From NCBI GenBank assembly GCA_963790075.1, contig CAWBNG010000001.1, forward strand, positions 32,935-96,934: a DNA stretch of 64,000 nucleotides, written 5' to 3'. The position numbers and the translations under genes were made by a program. Under the pieces are notes generated by a model, which was given only the letters and a program-made list of their open reading frames with translations, was not told the origin of the DNA and ran no database searches. This DNA comes from CAYOUV01 sp963790075 (GTDB lineage Bacteria; Chloroflexota; Anaerolineae; Anaerolineales; Villigracilaceae). Below, in pieces: positions 45,642 through 53,113 of this stretch (positions are counted from its first letter, which is position 1; each line of letters starts with the position of its first letter).

Positions 45642-45674
45642 AGCCGGCTCCTTGCCAAACTGATTATATCATAA

Positions 45675-45721
45675 GCAAGTATTGACTTGCAATAAAAAGA
45701 GGCCTATACTTATTACAAGTA
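45675..45721 (+). promoter_or_regulatory. Nitroreductase promoter with two TetR-type operator repeats
   Basis: TTGACT (45682-45687) and TATACT (45705-45710) with a 17-bp spacer. The inverted repeat GCAAGT-N4-ACTTGC (45675-45690) covers the -35. A second repeat TACTT-N5-AAGTA (45707-45721) covers the -10 edge and start. Both share the AAGT/ACTT half-site. Confidence 0.75.
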
Positions 45722-45754
45722 ATTACACGCAATAAAGCTTGTTGGAGTAACTTT

Positions 45755-46978
45755 ATGCCAAAGAATCAGGGCAACACCGTTAAAAACGATGACTTTATGC
45801 AAGGTCTCGGTGCAAACGAGAGGGCGATTCTGGAACGCATTCCGATTCTGCCCCTGAGAAAACTGGCTGCTGAGGTTGTACGCGTAAAGATGCGTCTCCA
45901 GTTCACTGGCTGGTTGCAGTACATGCTGCCTGTGCCGTTCATGCTGGTGCTTTTCCTGATCGCCGGGATTTCACGCCTTCTGGGTGGAATGCAAGTGGCA
46001 AATGGATTTGCCTTTTTGGGGTCGCTTCTGTTGCTCATCTTCACCTTTGACCTGATCACGGTCAAGTTCCGTCTGCGCTTCCCTGAACGCCTGCCGAAGC
46101 GCAAGGACGACCTGGGTTTATTCGATTTGATGCGGGCCAGGCGCTCCTGCCGCTCGTTCCAGGCCCGCAAGCTGACCCCCGCCGACCGTGACGAACTGAT
46201 GGAATCCGTGCGCCGGCACAGCCAGGCGCCCAGGATCGGCATTTCCCCTGTTCGCTTCGAATACGTTTCTGCGCCGCTCACCGTCTGGCCGACGGTCAAC
46301 GCGACCGAGTTCCTGGTGGCCATTGCTCCGCGCGCGTACAACCGCCTGGCCGTGATCGATGTGGGCCGCAGCTTGCAGAAGATCGTCATGGACGCGACCC
46401 GCATGGGGCTGGGGACCTGCTGGATCGGCCCCGGCGCGGACCATGAGAGCATCCTGCGGCACCTGGGCCAGCGCTTCGATCCAGAAAAAGACCACCTCAT
46501 CTGCGTGTGTGCAGTGGGATACAAATCAAAATATATCCCCCTGTTCATCCGCATTTTCAATGCCCAGTTTTACCGGCGGCTGCCGCTTTCGGAACTTTTT
46601 TTCGCCGACGCGAACCTCGGGCAGCCATTAGACCCGGAAGTGCCTCCCTTCCGGCGCTTCGGGCGCACCTTCGAGATCTGCCAGTGGGCGCCATCTTCCT
46701 ATAATGGGCAAACGACGCGCGGCGTGGCGGTCATGGATGGCGCTGCAGACGCCCCGCAGTTGGAGCGATTCGATTTCTATCAAGTCACGGAATCGCGCTA
46801 CTACGCGCCGGTAGCGGCGGGAATCTGGTGTGCGAACTGGGAAATGGGCTGCCAGGCGCTGGACATTCACGGCCACCCGGCCGCCCTCTCGGGCGAAGAG
46901 CGGGGTGTCCAAGATGAGAAAGATCTTCCTGAAGTGCCCTACTACGACCTGAGCTGGATATTGGACGAAGACTTTTAG
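45755..46978 (+). CDS. Nitroreductase-fold protein with N-terminal membrane segments
   Basis: A 407-residue protein. Residues about 48-105 are two hydrophobic helices. Residues about 120-400 match the nitroreductase fold of the TM1586 type: RRSCRSFQARKLTP, QAPRIGISPVRFEY, GLGTCWIG, and a second half FEICQWAPSSYNGQ. FMN binding is expected but cannot be proved. The membrane extension is unusual for the family. TetR-controlled, hence perhaps a stress or detoxification enzyme. Confidence 0.82.
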   Translation: MPKNQGNTVKNDDFMQGLGANERAILERIPILPLRKLAAEVVRVKMRLQFTGWLQYMLPVPFMLVLFLIAGISRLLGGMQVANGFAFLGSLLLLIFTFDLITVKFRLRFPERLPKRKDDLGLFDLMRARRSCRSFQARKLTPADRDELMESVRRHSQAPRIGISPVRFEYVSAPLTVWPTVNATEFLVAIAPRAYNRLAVIDVGRSLQKIVMDATRMGLGTCWIGPGADHESILRHLGQRFDPEKDHLICVCAVGYKSKYIPLFIRIFNAQFYRRLPLSELFFADANLGQPLDPEVPPFRRFGRTFEICQWAPSSYNGQTTRGVAVMDGAADAPQLERFDFYQVTESRYYAPVAAGIWCANWEMGCQALDIHGHPAALSGEERGVQDEKDLPEVPYYDLSWILDEDF

Positions 46979-46979
46979 C

Positions 46980-47164
46980 CTACCCCGAGATACCTTTTCC
47001 CCTTTCGGGGACCTTCGGCAGGGTGCCCCCCCCACGACCACAAAGACAAAGCCGGCTGCCATCAGCCGCTCGACCGCCTGGGCCATGACGAAGAACAGCA
47101 CCAGGAAAACAATCTGTATGATTGCGATCACCCTCATAATATCAATGCTATTCTGATGAGCCAA
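46980..47164 (-). pseudogene. Possible relic of a small membrane protein
   Basis: Minus-strand reading from an ATG at 47164 gives one hydrophobic helix (IIQIVFLVLFFVMAQAVERLM) and then FVFVVVGG before a C8 run at 47023-47031 and low-complexity sequence. The frame then runs antisense through the nitroreductase gene. This may be a decayed gene end or chance. Confidence 0.2.
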
Positions 47165-47234
47165 TAACTCCCAGGCATTCTCCAGTTTTCAAAGAAATAA
47201 GGTACTACACTGTAACATTATTTCACCTAACACC

Positions 47235-48242
47235 TTATGGAATTGGGGTGGTTTCTTTGCATCTTGTATGTACATTCTGAATTGCCTCAATGACCACCTC
47301 GGGGTCTTGAAGCTGAGGATAATGGCCACCTTCATAAATTCTGATCTCGCTATTCTCACTGAGTGAGAGCAACTCCCGTTGCATTTCGAGCCATAAATCA
47401 TCTAGTTTCTGTCCCAGATCTCCCAAGGAAGGTGAAGGTCTTGAAGTAGCAAGCACAATCAATGGCAGGGCGCCCAAATATTCATACTGCCCTGCTTGTG
47501 CCAGTGTGTTAGGACTTTCAACTTCCTCATCAAACCAGGCCAGACTTGATGAGGGCAGGAATGCCTGTACCGGATCATAGATTTCGGGTGGCAGGTTATA
47601 CACATTCCCTTTATATCGACCTGGCGATCCCAGATGAGACAAAAACAGGATCAAGGGCCTGATATTTCTGTCTGGAATTTCTGGTACAACGCCATACTCA
47701 CTGAAGCGTGTGAACATTTCAGGATGACTTGATTCAAGCAGCACCATGCCACAAACATCTTCAGGGTTTTGCCCTGCAAAAATCCTGGCATATGCGCCAC
47801 CAAAGGCATGACCTACCAGAATATAAGGGCCTGCCTCACCAGCGTTCTCCAGGACGGTCCTCAGTTCAGCAGCAATAGTTTTCCCATCTCTAGGCCGCGG
47901 CCCAGGCTCGCTCCACATGATCCCGGCCCTGTCATAGCTGCAGGCGCGGGTAATTTTCCCTATTTCCCCCTGGACGGAATTCCAGCTTAATGATCCATAC
48001 TGATCAAGATCAGATTCAAAAACAACCGTCGGGCTTCCAATTCCAACGCAATATAAATGAATGCTATGGGTTCTGATGTCGATCATTTGACCGGGTGGCG
48101 GGTACTCAGCGAGGTAATTTTTACGGGTTATCGCTTCCTTGATGAGCAAAAAGACAACGAGTCCCAAAAGGAGGATCAGCAATCCCAAAAAGCTCCGTCC
48201 GATCCAGCGAAATATTCCTTTCAATATTCTTTTCGTGCTCAT
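47235..48242 (-). CDS. Membrane-anchored alpha/beta hydrolase-fold protein lacking the nucleophile Ser
   Basis: A 335-residue protein with an N-terminal membrane helix (about 17-35) and an alpha/beta hydrolase domain (about 50-325). Family features are VVFESDLDQYG, SYDRAGIMWSEPGPRP, LVGHAFGGAYARIFA and the C-terminal EGGHYPQL. The elbow, normally GHSFGG, reads GHAFGG, with A146 in place of the catalytic Ser (codon GCC at 47805-47807). The His is kept. The protein may be inactive or binding-only unless the base is an error. AT-rich like its neighbours. Confidence 0.82.
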   Translation of the reverse strand: MSTKRILKGIFRWIGRSFLGLLILLLGLVVFLLIKEAITRKNYLAEYPPPGQMIDIRTHSIHLYCVGIGSPTVVFESDLDQYGSLSWNSVQGEIGKITRACSYDRAGIMWSEPGPRPRDGKTIAAELRTVLENAGEAGPYILVGHAFGGAYARIFAGQNPEDVCGMVLLESSHPEMFTRFSEYGVVPEIPDRNIRPLILFLSHLGSPGRYKGNVYNLPPEIYDPVQAFLPSSSLAWFDEEVESPNTLAQAGQYEYLGALPLIVLATSRPSPSLGDLGQKLDDLWLEMQRELLSLSENSEIRIYEGGHYPQLQDPEVVIEAIQNVHTRCKETTPIP

Positions 48243-48367
48243 GGGTCCATCCTCCTTTCATGTTCACTAATACCTGCCTTTAAGAAATTAATATTCTCAG
48301 AACTTGTTTTGCTCATGCAATCTTTCTTAATGACTACCCAATAGACCTTACATAATTGATTAAGAGA

Positions 48368-49261
48368 TCATCTTCTGCTCAGATAGAGTGTTGCTGATGA
48401 GAATGAAATCATGCTGAGAAAAATGAATAATGGAAACCAGATGAAATCCAGGACATTACCGAAGCCGATGATTCGTTGTAAAACACCTATCAAGGTCATG
48501 ATTGGAAGGATAATTAGGATTGTTACCAGGCTTGCCCGGGAGATATCCAGGAATTGTTTCTCATCCAGCCAATCTGTGATCTTTTCCTTTCGTTTCATGA
48601 ACAACCAAACGCTCAGAATGAGCAAGTAGGGAAGCAACACCAACACCCCAATTGTGACAGAAAGTATTTCAAATATGGATAATCTAAGCCTTGTCACAAG
48701 CGCCACGAGGATGGCTGTCAATCCGATCATTCCGCACAGTAATCCGGTCGTGTGAGCTGCGATATAGAGAACATCATCTTTTACAACAATCTCTTCCGGT
48801 CGATTCTCTCTCCCGCTCCCGGTAGCCAATGTAACGAAAGCCAGGATCGTGAACAGGACATGCAAACCGTGGTTGATAAAGAGAATGGTCCATTCGCTGG
48901 CAGAATTCCATCCCTGAACATATTGCTTGCCGATGTCCTGAAGCATTGACAGGTCACTCAGCAGCAGCAAACCAGAGATGATGCCGATCACAATGGTCAG
49001 GATTTTAAGTGTTCCTGCCGATCTCTGGAAAATGATCTGGGCCAGCAGGGTGAGGACGGTAACAAGGTGGAAAATGCCGATCAATGCCAGGCTCAGGCCG
49101 GTTAGTAGTCCCAGTATCTCCAGCTGTCCGTCGAGGGTTTCGAAATGAAGTACCTTAGGGCACAGGTAAGCAAACAGGATCAGGTTGTAAACCAGGCCGC
49201 TGGCGGCAATGACACCCAGGCTGATGGAAGCGACGCGCAGATTTTTCAGAAATTTATCCAT
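48368..49261 (-). CDS. Polytopic membrane protein of unknown function
   Basis: A 297-residue protein with about eight hydrophobic helices in two blocks of four, separated by a charged loop (about 145-160). No transporter motif recognised. It starts 2 bp after the XRE regulator gene, and such regulator-plus-membrane-protein pairs are common in Gram-positive type bacteria. Cotranscribed with the regulator by spacing. Confidence 0.72.
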   Translation of the reverse strand: MDKFLKNLRVASISLGVIAASGLVYNLILFAYLCPKVLHFETLDGQLEILGLLTGLSLALIGIFHLVTVLTLLAQIIFQRSAGTLKILTIVIGIISGLLLLSDLSMLQDIGKQYVQGWNSASEWTILFINHGLHVLFTILAFVTLATGSGRENRPEEIVVKDDVLYIAAHTTGLLCGMIGLTAILVALVTRLRLSIFEILSVTIGVLVLLPYLLILSVWLFMKRKEKITDWLDEKQFLDISRASLVTILIILPIMTLIGVLQRIIGFGNVLDFIWFPLFIFLSMISFSSATLYLSRR

Positions 49262-49263
49262 AG

Positions 49264-49485
49264 TTAACTCCTGATGGATTCTTCGTCGATCAAATAGAAG
49301 ATCTCTTCAACGGTCTTATCAAAGAATCGTGCGATCTTCATGGCCAGCAGTGTTGAAGGGCAAAATTTTCCTGCTTCGATGGAGTGAATGGTAAGGCGGG
49401 TGACACCAACTGCGTTGGCCAGTGCTTGTTGGGAAAGCTCATTATGCTCAAACCGGAATTTACGAAGGTGATTTCCAAGTTTCAA
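49264..49485 (-). CDS. Small XRE-family repressor
   Basis: A 73-residue Cro/C1 HTH protein (SQQALANAVGVTRLTIHSIE, about 18-37; EEIFYL tail). Its length and tail resemble small YozG-type regulators paired with a membrane protein gene. A strong inverted repeat overlaps its own promoter, implying autoregulation. Confidence 0.9.
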   Translation of the reverse strand: MKLGNHLRKFRFEHNELSQQALANAVGVTRLTIHSIEAGKFCPSTLLAMKIARFFDKTVEEIFYLIDEESIRS

Positions 49486-49500
49486 GATTCCTCCTTACTA

Positions 49501-49547
49501 CGTATAGTTTTATATACATATTGTATACAAAACTATACGCCTGTCAA
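49501..49547 (-). promoter_or_regulatory. XRE promoter with 17-bp inverted-repeat operator
   Basis: Inverted repeat arms 49501-49517 and 49523-49539 have one mismatch and a 5-nt spacer. On the minus strand the promoter TTGACA (49542-49547)-16-TACAAT (49520-49525) is covered by it. Confidence 0.85.
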
Positions 49548-49800
49548 GAGATAGTTTTTTTGATATTGCTCCTATAATCCCAAATTATTCAATACAATAA
49601 TCTATTAATTCCCCTAATTTCCAAAAATGTTTCTGTTTTTACCAGAGTTGCATGAGTGAATCTTATTGTTCGGTCACAAAATGGTTGTAATTGATTGATA
49701 ACATTTCTTGAATTTCTCTTTAAGAACAACGCTCATGATGAGCGTTATTGTTATATCCCTTTGCTAGGCTCCAAACCTTAACCTAGCGATCCGCAGCCGT
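49548..49800. other. AT-rich non-coding spacer
   Basis: No gene seen. A 7-bp hairpin (49728-49734 with 49740-49746) followed by ATTGTTAT may be a weak terminator reading plus or minus. Confidence 0.4.
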
Positions 49801-50295
49801 TCAGAGTCGGAAGGCTTTGATGATCTGCGCGACGATCTCCTCGGGCGTCTGGCCGACGTCCACCACCAGCGCCTCGAGCGGTTCTTCCAGCGCCGCGAAC
49901 TGCGAGCGCAGCAGTTCGGCCTGCATGAAATGCCCCCGGCGCTTTGAAATACGCGACCAGATCAAGTCGTAATCCCCCTTGAGATAGACGAACTGCAAGC
50001 CATCGAGCCCGCGCGTAAGTTCCCGGCGGTAGCTCGCCTTGAGCGCCGAGCAGGCCAGCACGGGATGCCGCCCGGCTGTCAGCGTGGAAACCAGCTTCGC
50101 ATGCAGCGCGGACAGCCACGGCGCGCGGTCGGCGTCGTTCAGGGGAATCCCGGCTTTCATCTTGGCGATGTTCTGCGGCGGGTGGAAGTCGTCGGCCTCC
50201 AGCAGCTCCCAGTCCAGGCGCTCGGCCAGTTCGGCGGCGATAGTGCTCTTGCCGCAGCCGGAAACCCCCATCAGGATCAGACCTTCGACGCGCAT
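49801..50295 (-). CDS. gntK: Gluconokinase
   Basis: A 164-residue kinase with P-loop GVSGCGKSTI (about 9-18), DDFHPPQNIAKM, LNDADRAPWL and CSALKASYR. This is the complete GntK/IdnK pattern. It phosphorylates gluconate to 6-phosphogluconate. Two truncated copies of its 5' end lie at 51023-51104 and 51561-51702. No gluconate transporter is adjacent. Confidence 0.9.
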   Translation of the reverse strand: MRVEGLILMGVSGCGKSTIAAELAERLDWELLEADDFHPPQNIAKMKAGIPLNDADRAPWLSALHAKLVSTLTAGRHPVLACSALKASYRRELTRGLDGLQFVYLKGDYDLIWSRISKRRGHFMQAELLRSQFAALEEPLEALVVDVGQTPEEIVAQIIKAFRL

Positions 50296-50332
50296 GCACC
50301 AATCTTACCCCACTCGCGCGGACCAGCGGCTT

Positions 50333-50617
50333 TTAGCCTAAATAAGTTCGTGCTGTTTCCAGGAATTCACGTGCCTGATCGATCATGTTTGCAGCAATAT
50401 CCATTTCGATGTTCGCTTCAACGCCGTAATCCCCCACCAAACGTTTATCAAAGGCATCGATCAACCAGCGATGGAATTTCGGGTCAAGGATTTTCGTCTT
50501 GGCAAAATGTTCCCCAAAAGCTGCATGAACGTTGCCATGCTTGCCGAAAGACAATTCCTTTTCGTTCAGTACTGCTTCGGCAGCTTTGTCGAGCAACTGC
50601 GCGCTGTGTTCCTTCAC
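50333..50617 (-). CDS. HEPN-domain protein with internal deletion
   Basis: A 94-residue HEPN-type protein paired with an MNT gene. After a first short helix (about 1-14) the sequence jumps to AAEAVLNEKELSFGKHGNVH, then the typical AAFGEHFAK, WLIDAFDKRLVGDYGVEA and C-terminal helix. The usual middle segment with RAYYAMFY is absent, so about 30 codons appear to be missing in frame. In MNT-HEPN pairs the HEPN protein is the RNase toxin. The loss of part of the core could make this inactive. It overlaps the MNT gene by 4 bp. Confidence 0.8.
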   Translation of the reverse strand: MKEHSAQLLDKAAEAVLNEKELSFGKHGNVHAAFGEHFAKTKILDPKFHRWLIDAFDKRLVGDYGVEANIEMDIAANMIDQAREFLETARTYLG

Positions 50618-50934
50618 GCAGGGATCCCCTCAGCACGGATGTTCCGCAGCAGCGGCGTAGTACCCTGCTGCCATTGAACTTCTTTTATGATGACGCGGCT
50701 GATGCTCAAACCATATTCCAAGGACAAGCGACTGACCAATTCACCGGTGCGATCGATTTCTTCCCCATAGTTTTGGTATTCGGAAAGCACGATCAGCACA
50801 TCCACATCCGAAGCGGGATGCGCCTCGCCGCGCGCATAGGAACCATACAGGTACACGGCTTTCAACTGGTCGCCATAAAGATCGACCAGTCCCGATTTTA
50901 GCTTGCGGAGCAACGCCTGGATTTGTTCTGGCAC
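50614..50934 (-). CDS. MNT-family minimal nucleotidyltransferase (antitoxin)
   Basis: A 106-residue nucleotidyltransferase with the core motif GSYARGEAHPASDVDVLIV (GSx10DxD metal site). MNT antitoxins inactivate HEPN toxins, for example by AMPylation. The gene begins with GTG after a GGAGAAGG site and overlaps the HEPN gene. The downstream toxin looks truncated, so the pair may be relic or immunity-only. Confidence 0.87.
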   Translation of the reverse strand: MPEQIQALLRKLKSGLVDLYGDQLKAVYLYGSYARGEAHPASDVDVLIVLSEYQNYGEEIDRTGELVSRLSLEYGLSISRVIIKEVQWQQGTTPLLRNIRAEGIPA

Positions 50935-51022
50935 GGTCCTTCTCCTGCCAATATCTTACCGTTTTTCCCCCCGAAACGCAATCTCTCATCCCGCTGCAGG
51001 CCATCGATCTCCTAGATTAATT

Positions 51023-51104
51023 CTTGCTGCAGCCGGAAACCCCCATCAGGATCAGACCTTCGATGCGCATGCGCCAATCTTACCCCACTCGCGCGGACCA
51101 GCAG
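51023..51104 (-). pseudogene. Fragment of gntK 5' end and upstream sequence (copy B)
   Basis: The segment is almost identical to 50249-50328. Read on the minus strand it starts MRIEGLILMGVSGCSKN and stops. The P-loop Lys/Ser context is lost by two changes. Only 17 codons remain. Confidence 0.85.
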
Positions 51105-51174
51105 CGGGCATCTGGTGCGCAAATTGGGTGTTGAATCAGGATTTGTAGAGCTATCTGGCGGACGAGCGAGGAAG

Positions 51175-51357
51175 TTACAACTTACTGTTCTTGCTATGGC
51201 TTGCGGCATAACCTGCGCCCGAGGCACCGATCAGACCGATCCCAACGATACCTATTACGGCAGCAATGCCCGACTCAATCACACCAAAGAACAAAAGCGT
51301 GGCAGCACTCAATGCGATCAGCAAACCCAAGCCAAACATGGCCTTATTGATATTCAT
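51175..51357 (-). CDS. Small two-helix membrane protein
   Basis: A 60-residue protein with two hydrophobic helices (about 6-24 and 30-50) joined by a short turn. AAGGAG lies 6 nt before the ATG, and a TATAAT (minus strand, 51374-51379) and an 11-bp hairpin (51391-51401 with 51410-51420) lie upstream. No family recognised; it could be a small toxin-like or membrane peptide, but there is no evidence for that. Confidence 0.65.
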   Translation of the reverse strand: MNINKAMFGLGLLIALSAATLLFFGVIESGIAAVIGIVGIGLIGASGAGYAASHSKNSKL

Positions 51358-51390
51358 ATCGAACTCCTTACTCTGATTATAGACAGAAAG

Positions 51391-51420
51391 ACCCTGCCTG
51401 ACATGCTTCTCAGGTAGGGT
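51391..51420 (-). promoter_or_regulatory. Leader/terminator hairpin upstream of the small membrane gene
   Basis: An 11-bp stem with an 8-nt loop and a short pyrimidine tract follows on the minus strand. It could end the transcript from the right or structure the leader. Confidence 0.4.
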
Positions 51421-51560
51421 TTCATGGGATAACCAACCTCACTTGTCATGGGATACTTCTACGGCTAAAAAAACAAAGCTGGAATCTCCCCTTTCCTGCC
51501 AGGAGCCCCTACGGGTGCTTCGCGAAGGGGGGGTAGGCTCCACACCCCAACCGCGCGGAC

Positions 51561-51702
51561 AGCTCCGGCGGGTGGAAGTCTTCGGCCTCCAGCAGCTCCC
51601 AGCCCAGCGCTCGGCCAGCTTGGCGGCGATGGTGCTCTTGCCGCAGCCGGAAACCCCCATCAGGATCAGACCTTCGACACCCATGCGCCAAGCTTACCCC
51701 AC
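51561..51702 (-). pseudogene. Fragment of gntK 5' end (copy C)
   Basis: About 140 bp match gntK 50172-50313. The frame starts MGVEGLILMGVSGCGKSTIA, then breaks near 51610 where a deletion shifts AERWAGSC out of frame; another frame continues the family sequence (WELLEAEDFHPPE). It is truncated soon after. Confidence 0.85.
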
Positions 51703-51748
51703 TTACACAAATAGGATGCTTTCAGCCTGCCTTAACCAAGAAATAATC

Positions 51749-53029
51749 TTAGAATGTCCAAATTTGTCCTTCAAATAGCTGATCGGGTATCTCTATTGAT
51801 GCTCTTTTCACAGCAGGGTGATTAGCAAACATCAAGCGAATTGTTCTAACAGCTTCATAAGCTTGAATGACAATTTCCCTTTGTTGCCTAAAGTATTCTG
51901 GGTCGAAAACGTCTTCATTAACTGAATGCGCTGGTTCCTGACGCATTTTTCTTATTTGCTTAAAAGTTTTTATTGTTTCATCCCAATCTTCCCAATCACT
52001 TGTCCTAAATTTTGACCGAAACCATTCGTCTAATAGCTGAATTGTGCCTTTGGGCTGGACAATGATTTTCCCATCTTTCCGTTCAATTTCAACCTCGTAT
52101 GGAACTTCTTTCATAAAGAAGTCCTTGCTAAGGTTATCTGAAATCATCTTATCCAATAGGAGTATAAAAGCATTAAATTCTTCCAACGTCGGTCGTACAA
52201 TAAACGCGAACTTACGAGGTCTGTTTTCCCCATATTCCCCATAATCTTCCCTGAATAGTGGTGGGCAATTCATGGCAATTGCCATTCGATTGATCAGCCA
52301 CATCTCTATAACAAACGCTTGAAATATAGGGAGGCGCTCTCCCCATTCACCAATGATTGTATTTCTATAATAATCAGGATGTAATGTATAAGTACCTTCT
52401 AACTCTTTTGCCTTCCAAACTCGTTGATGCTCTGGGCTTAGGTCTGCAAGGTATCGAATATAAACTGCAACAGCCCTGTCTAAGTTTTCGTTGTAAGCAA
52501 AGCCAAAAGTGTTTAATAAAACTTGATCACTTTCAGACATCGTGTCACTACCTGCGGCATCTCGAATACTTATGTGTCCATTAATATCGTCATTTTGATA
52601 ATAATATCTCGGATCATTTCGATAAAATTCCAGTACAGAAAGGTCAAATGATTTATGCGATAAATGTGGAGAGCCTAATGCTAATTCAAGCTTGTAAGGC
52701 TCATCATGAAAATCATCCTGGTTTACAACCATGTTCAAATGATTTGAGTGGGGGTAGAAACACGTATGAATGTCCACTTTATCTAATTTTGAGATTTGTA
52801 TTTCTTTCGGTTCAAATCCCAAGCGAATGATATGAGTATTAACATCAGTATCACTAAAAATTACACCAATTAGATCATCGGTGATTAGTTCTTGGATTAT
52901 TTCCCTAACTTCATTCCATGTTGTACTTAGTGTTTGAAGAAGTTCATTTATTGGGATGCCGTTAAAATCTGACAATTCTAAATAAAAATCAGTAATTGTC
53001 TTTAGAATCTGATCTTTGGAAACTTCCAT
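51749..53029 (-). CDS. AT-rich hypothetical protein with wHTH-like N-terminus and HEPN-like C-terminus
   Basis: A 426-residue protein, visibly AT-rich compared with neighbours. The N-terminus (about 5-55) could be a winged helix (INELLQTLSTTWNEVREIIQELITDDL). The middle (about 60-345) is unrecognised. The C-terminus has KMRQEPAHSVNEDVFDPEYF followed by a long helix, an RxxxxH pattern as in HEPN ribonucleases. This makes it a candidate toxin or defence protein. No partner gene is obvious. Its identity is not established. Confidence 0.7.
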   Translation of the reverse strand: MEVSKDQILKTITDFYLELSDFNGIPINELLQTLSTTWNEVREIIQELITDDLIGVIFSDTDVNTHIIRLGFEPKEIQISKLDKVDIHTCFYPHSNHLNMVVNQDDFHDEPYKLELALGSPHLSHKSFDLSVLEFYRNDPRYYYQNDDINGHISIRDAAGSDTMSESDQVLLNTFGFAYNENLDRAVAVYIRYLADLSPEHQRVWKAKELEGTYTLHPDYYRNTIIGEWGERLPIFQAFVIEMWLINRMAIAMNCPPLFREDYGEYGENRPRKFAFIVRPTLEEFNAFILLLDKMISDNLSKDFFMKEVPYEVEIERKDGKIIVQPKGTIQLLDEWFRSKFRTSDWEDWDETIKTFKQIRKMRQEPAHSVNEDVFDPEYFRQQREIVIQAYEAVRTIRLMFANHPAVKRASIEIPDQLFEGQIWTF

Positions 53030-53067
53030 AACTTCTCTCTCTTATTGCTTTCCACAAAACATAATAG

Positions 53068-53097
53068 GGCTGACAAGCCTTTCAGCCCATCAGCCCT
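53068..53097 (-). terminator. Terminator after the glyA-gcvT-like fusion
   Basis: Stem arms 53068-53075 and 53090-53097 enclose further pairing bases. A T-rich tract follows on the minus strand. Confidence 0.55.
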
Positions 53098-53113
53098 TAT
53101 TTACCTAGAGAGT

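Noticed and set aside
46628..47164. 178-codon minus-strand gene
   Set aside because: Two thirds is antisense to the nitroreductase; only the first helix could be real, listed as a weak relic.
49778..50302. Second minus-strand frame over gntK
   Set aside because: A shifted frame of gluconokinase with Arg/Ala-rich shadow sequence.
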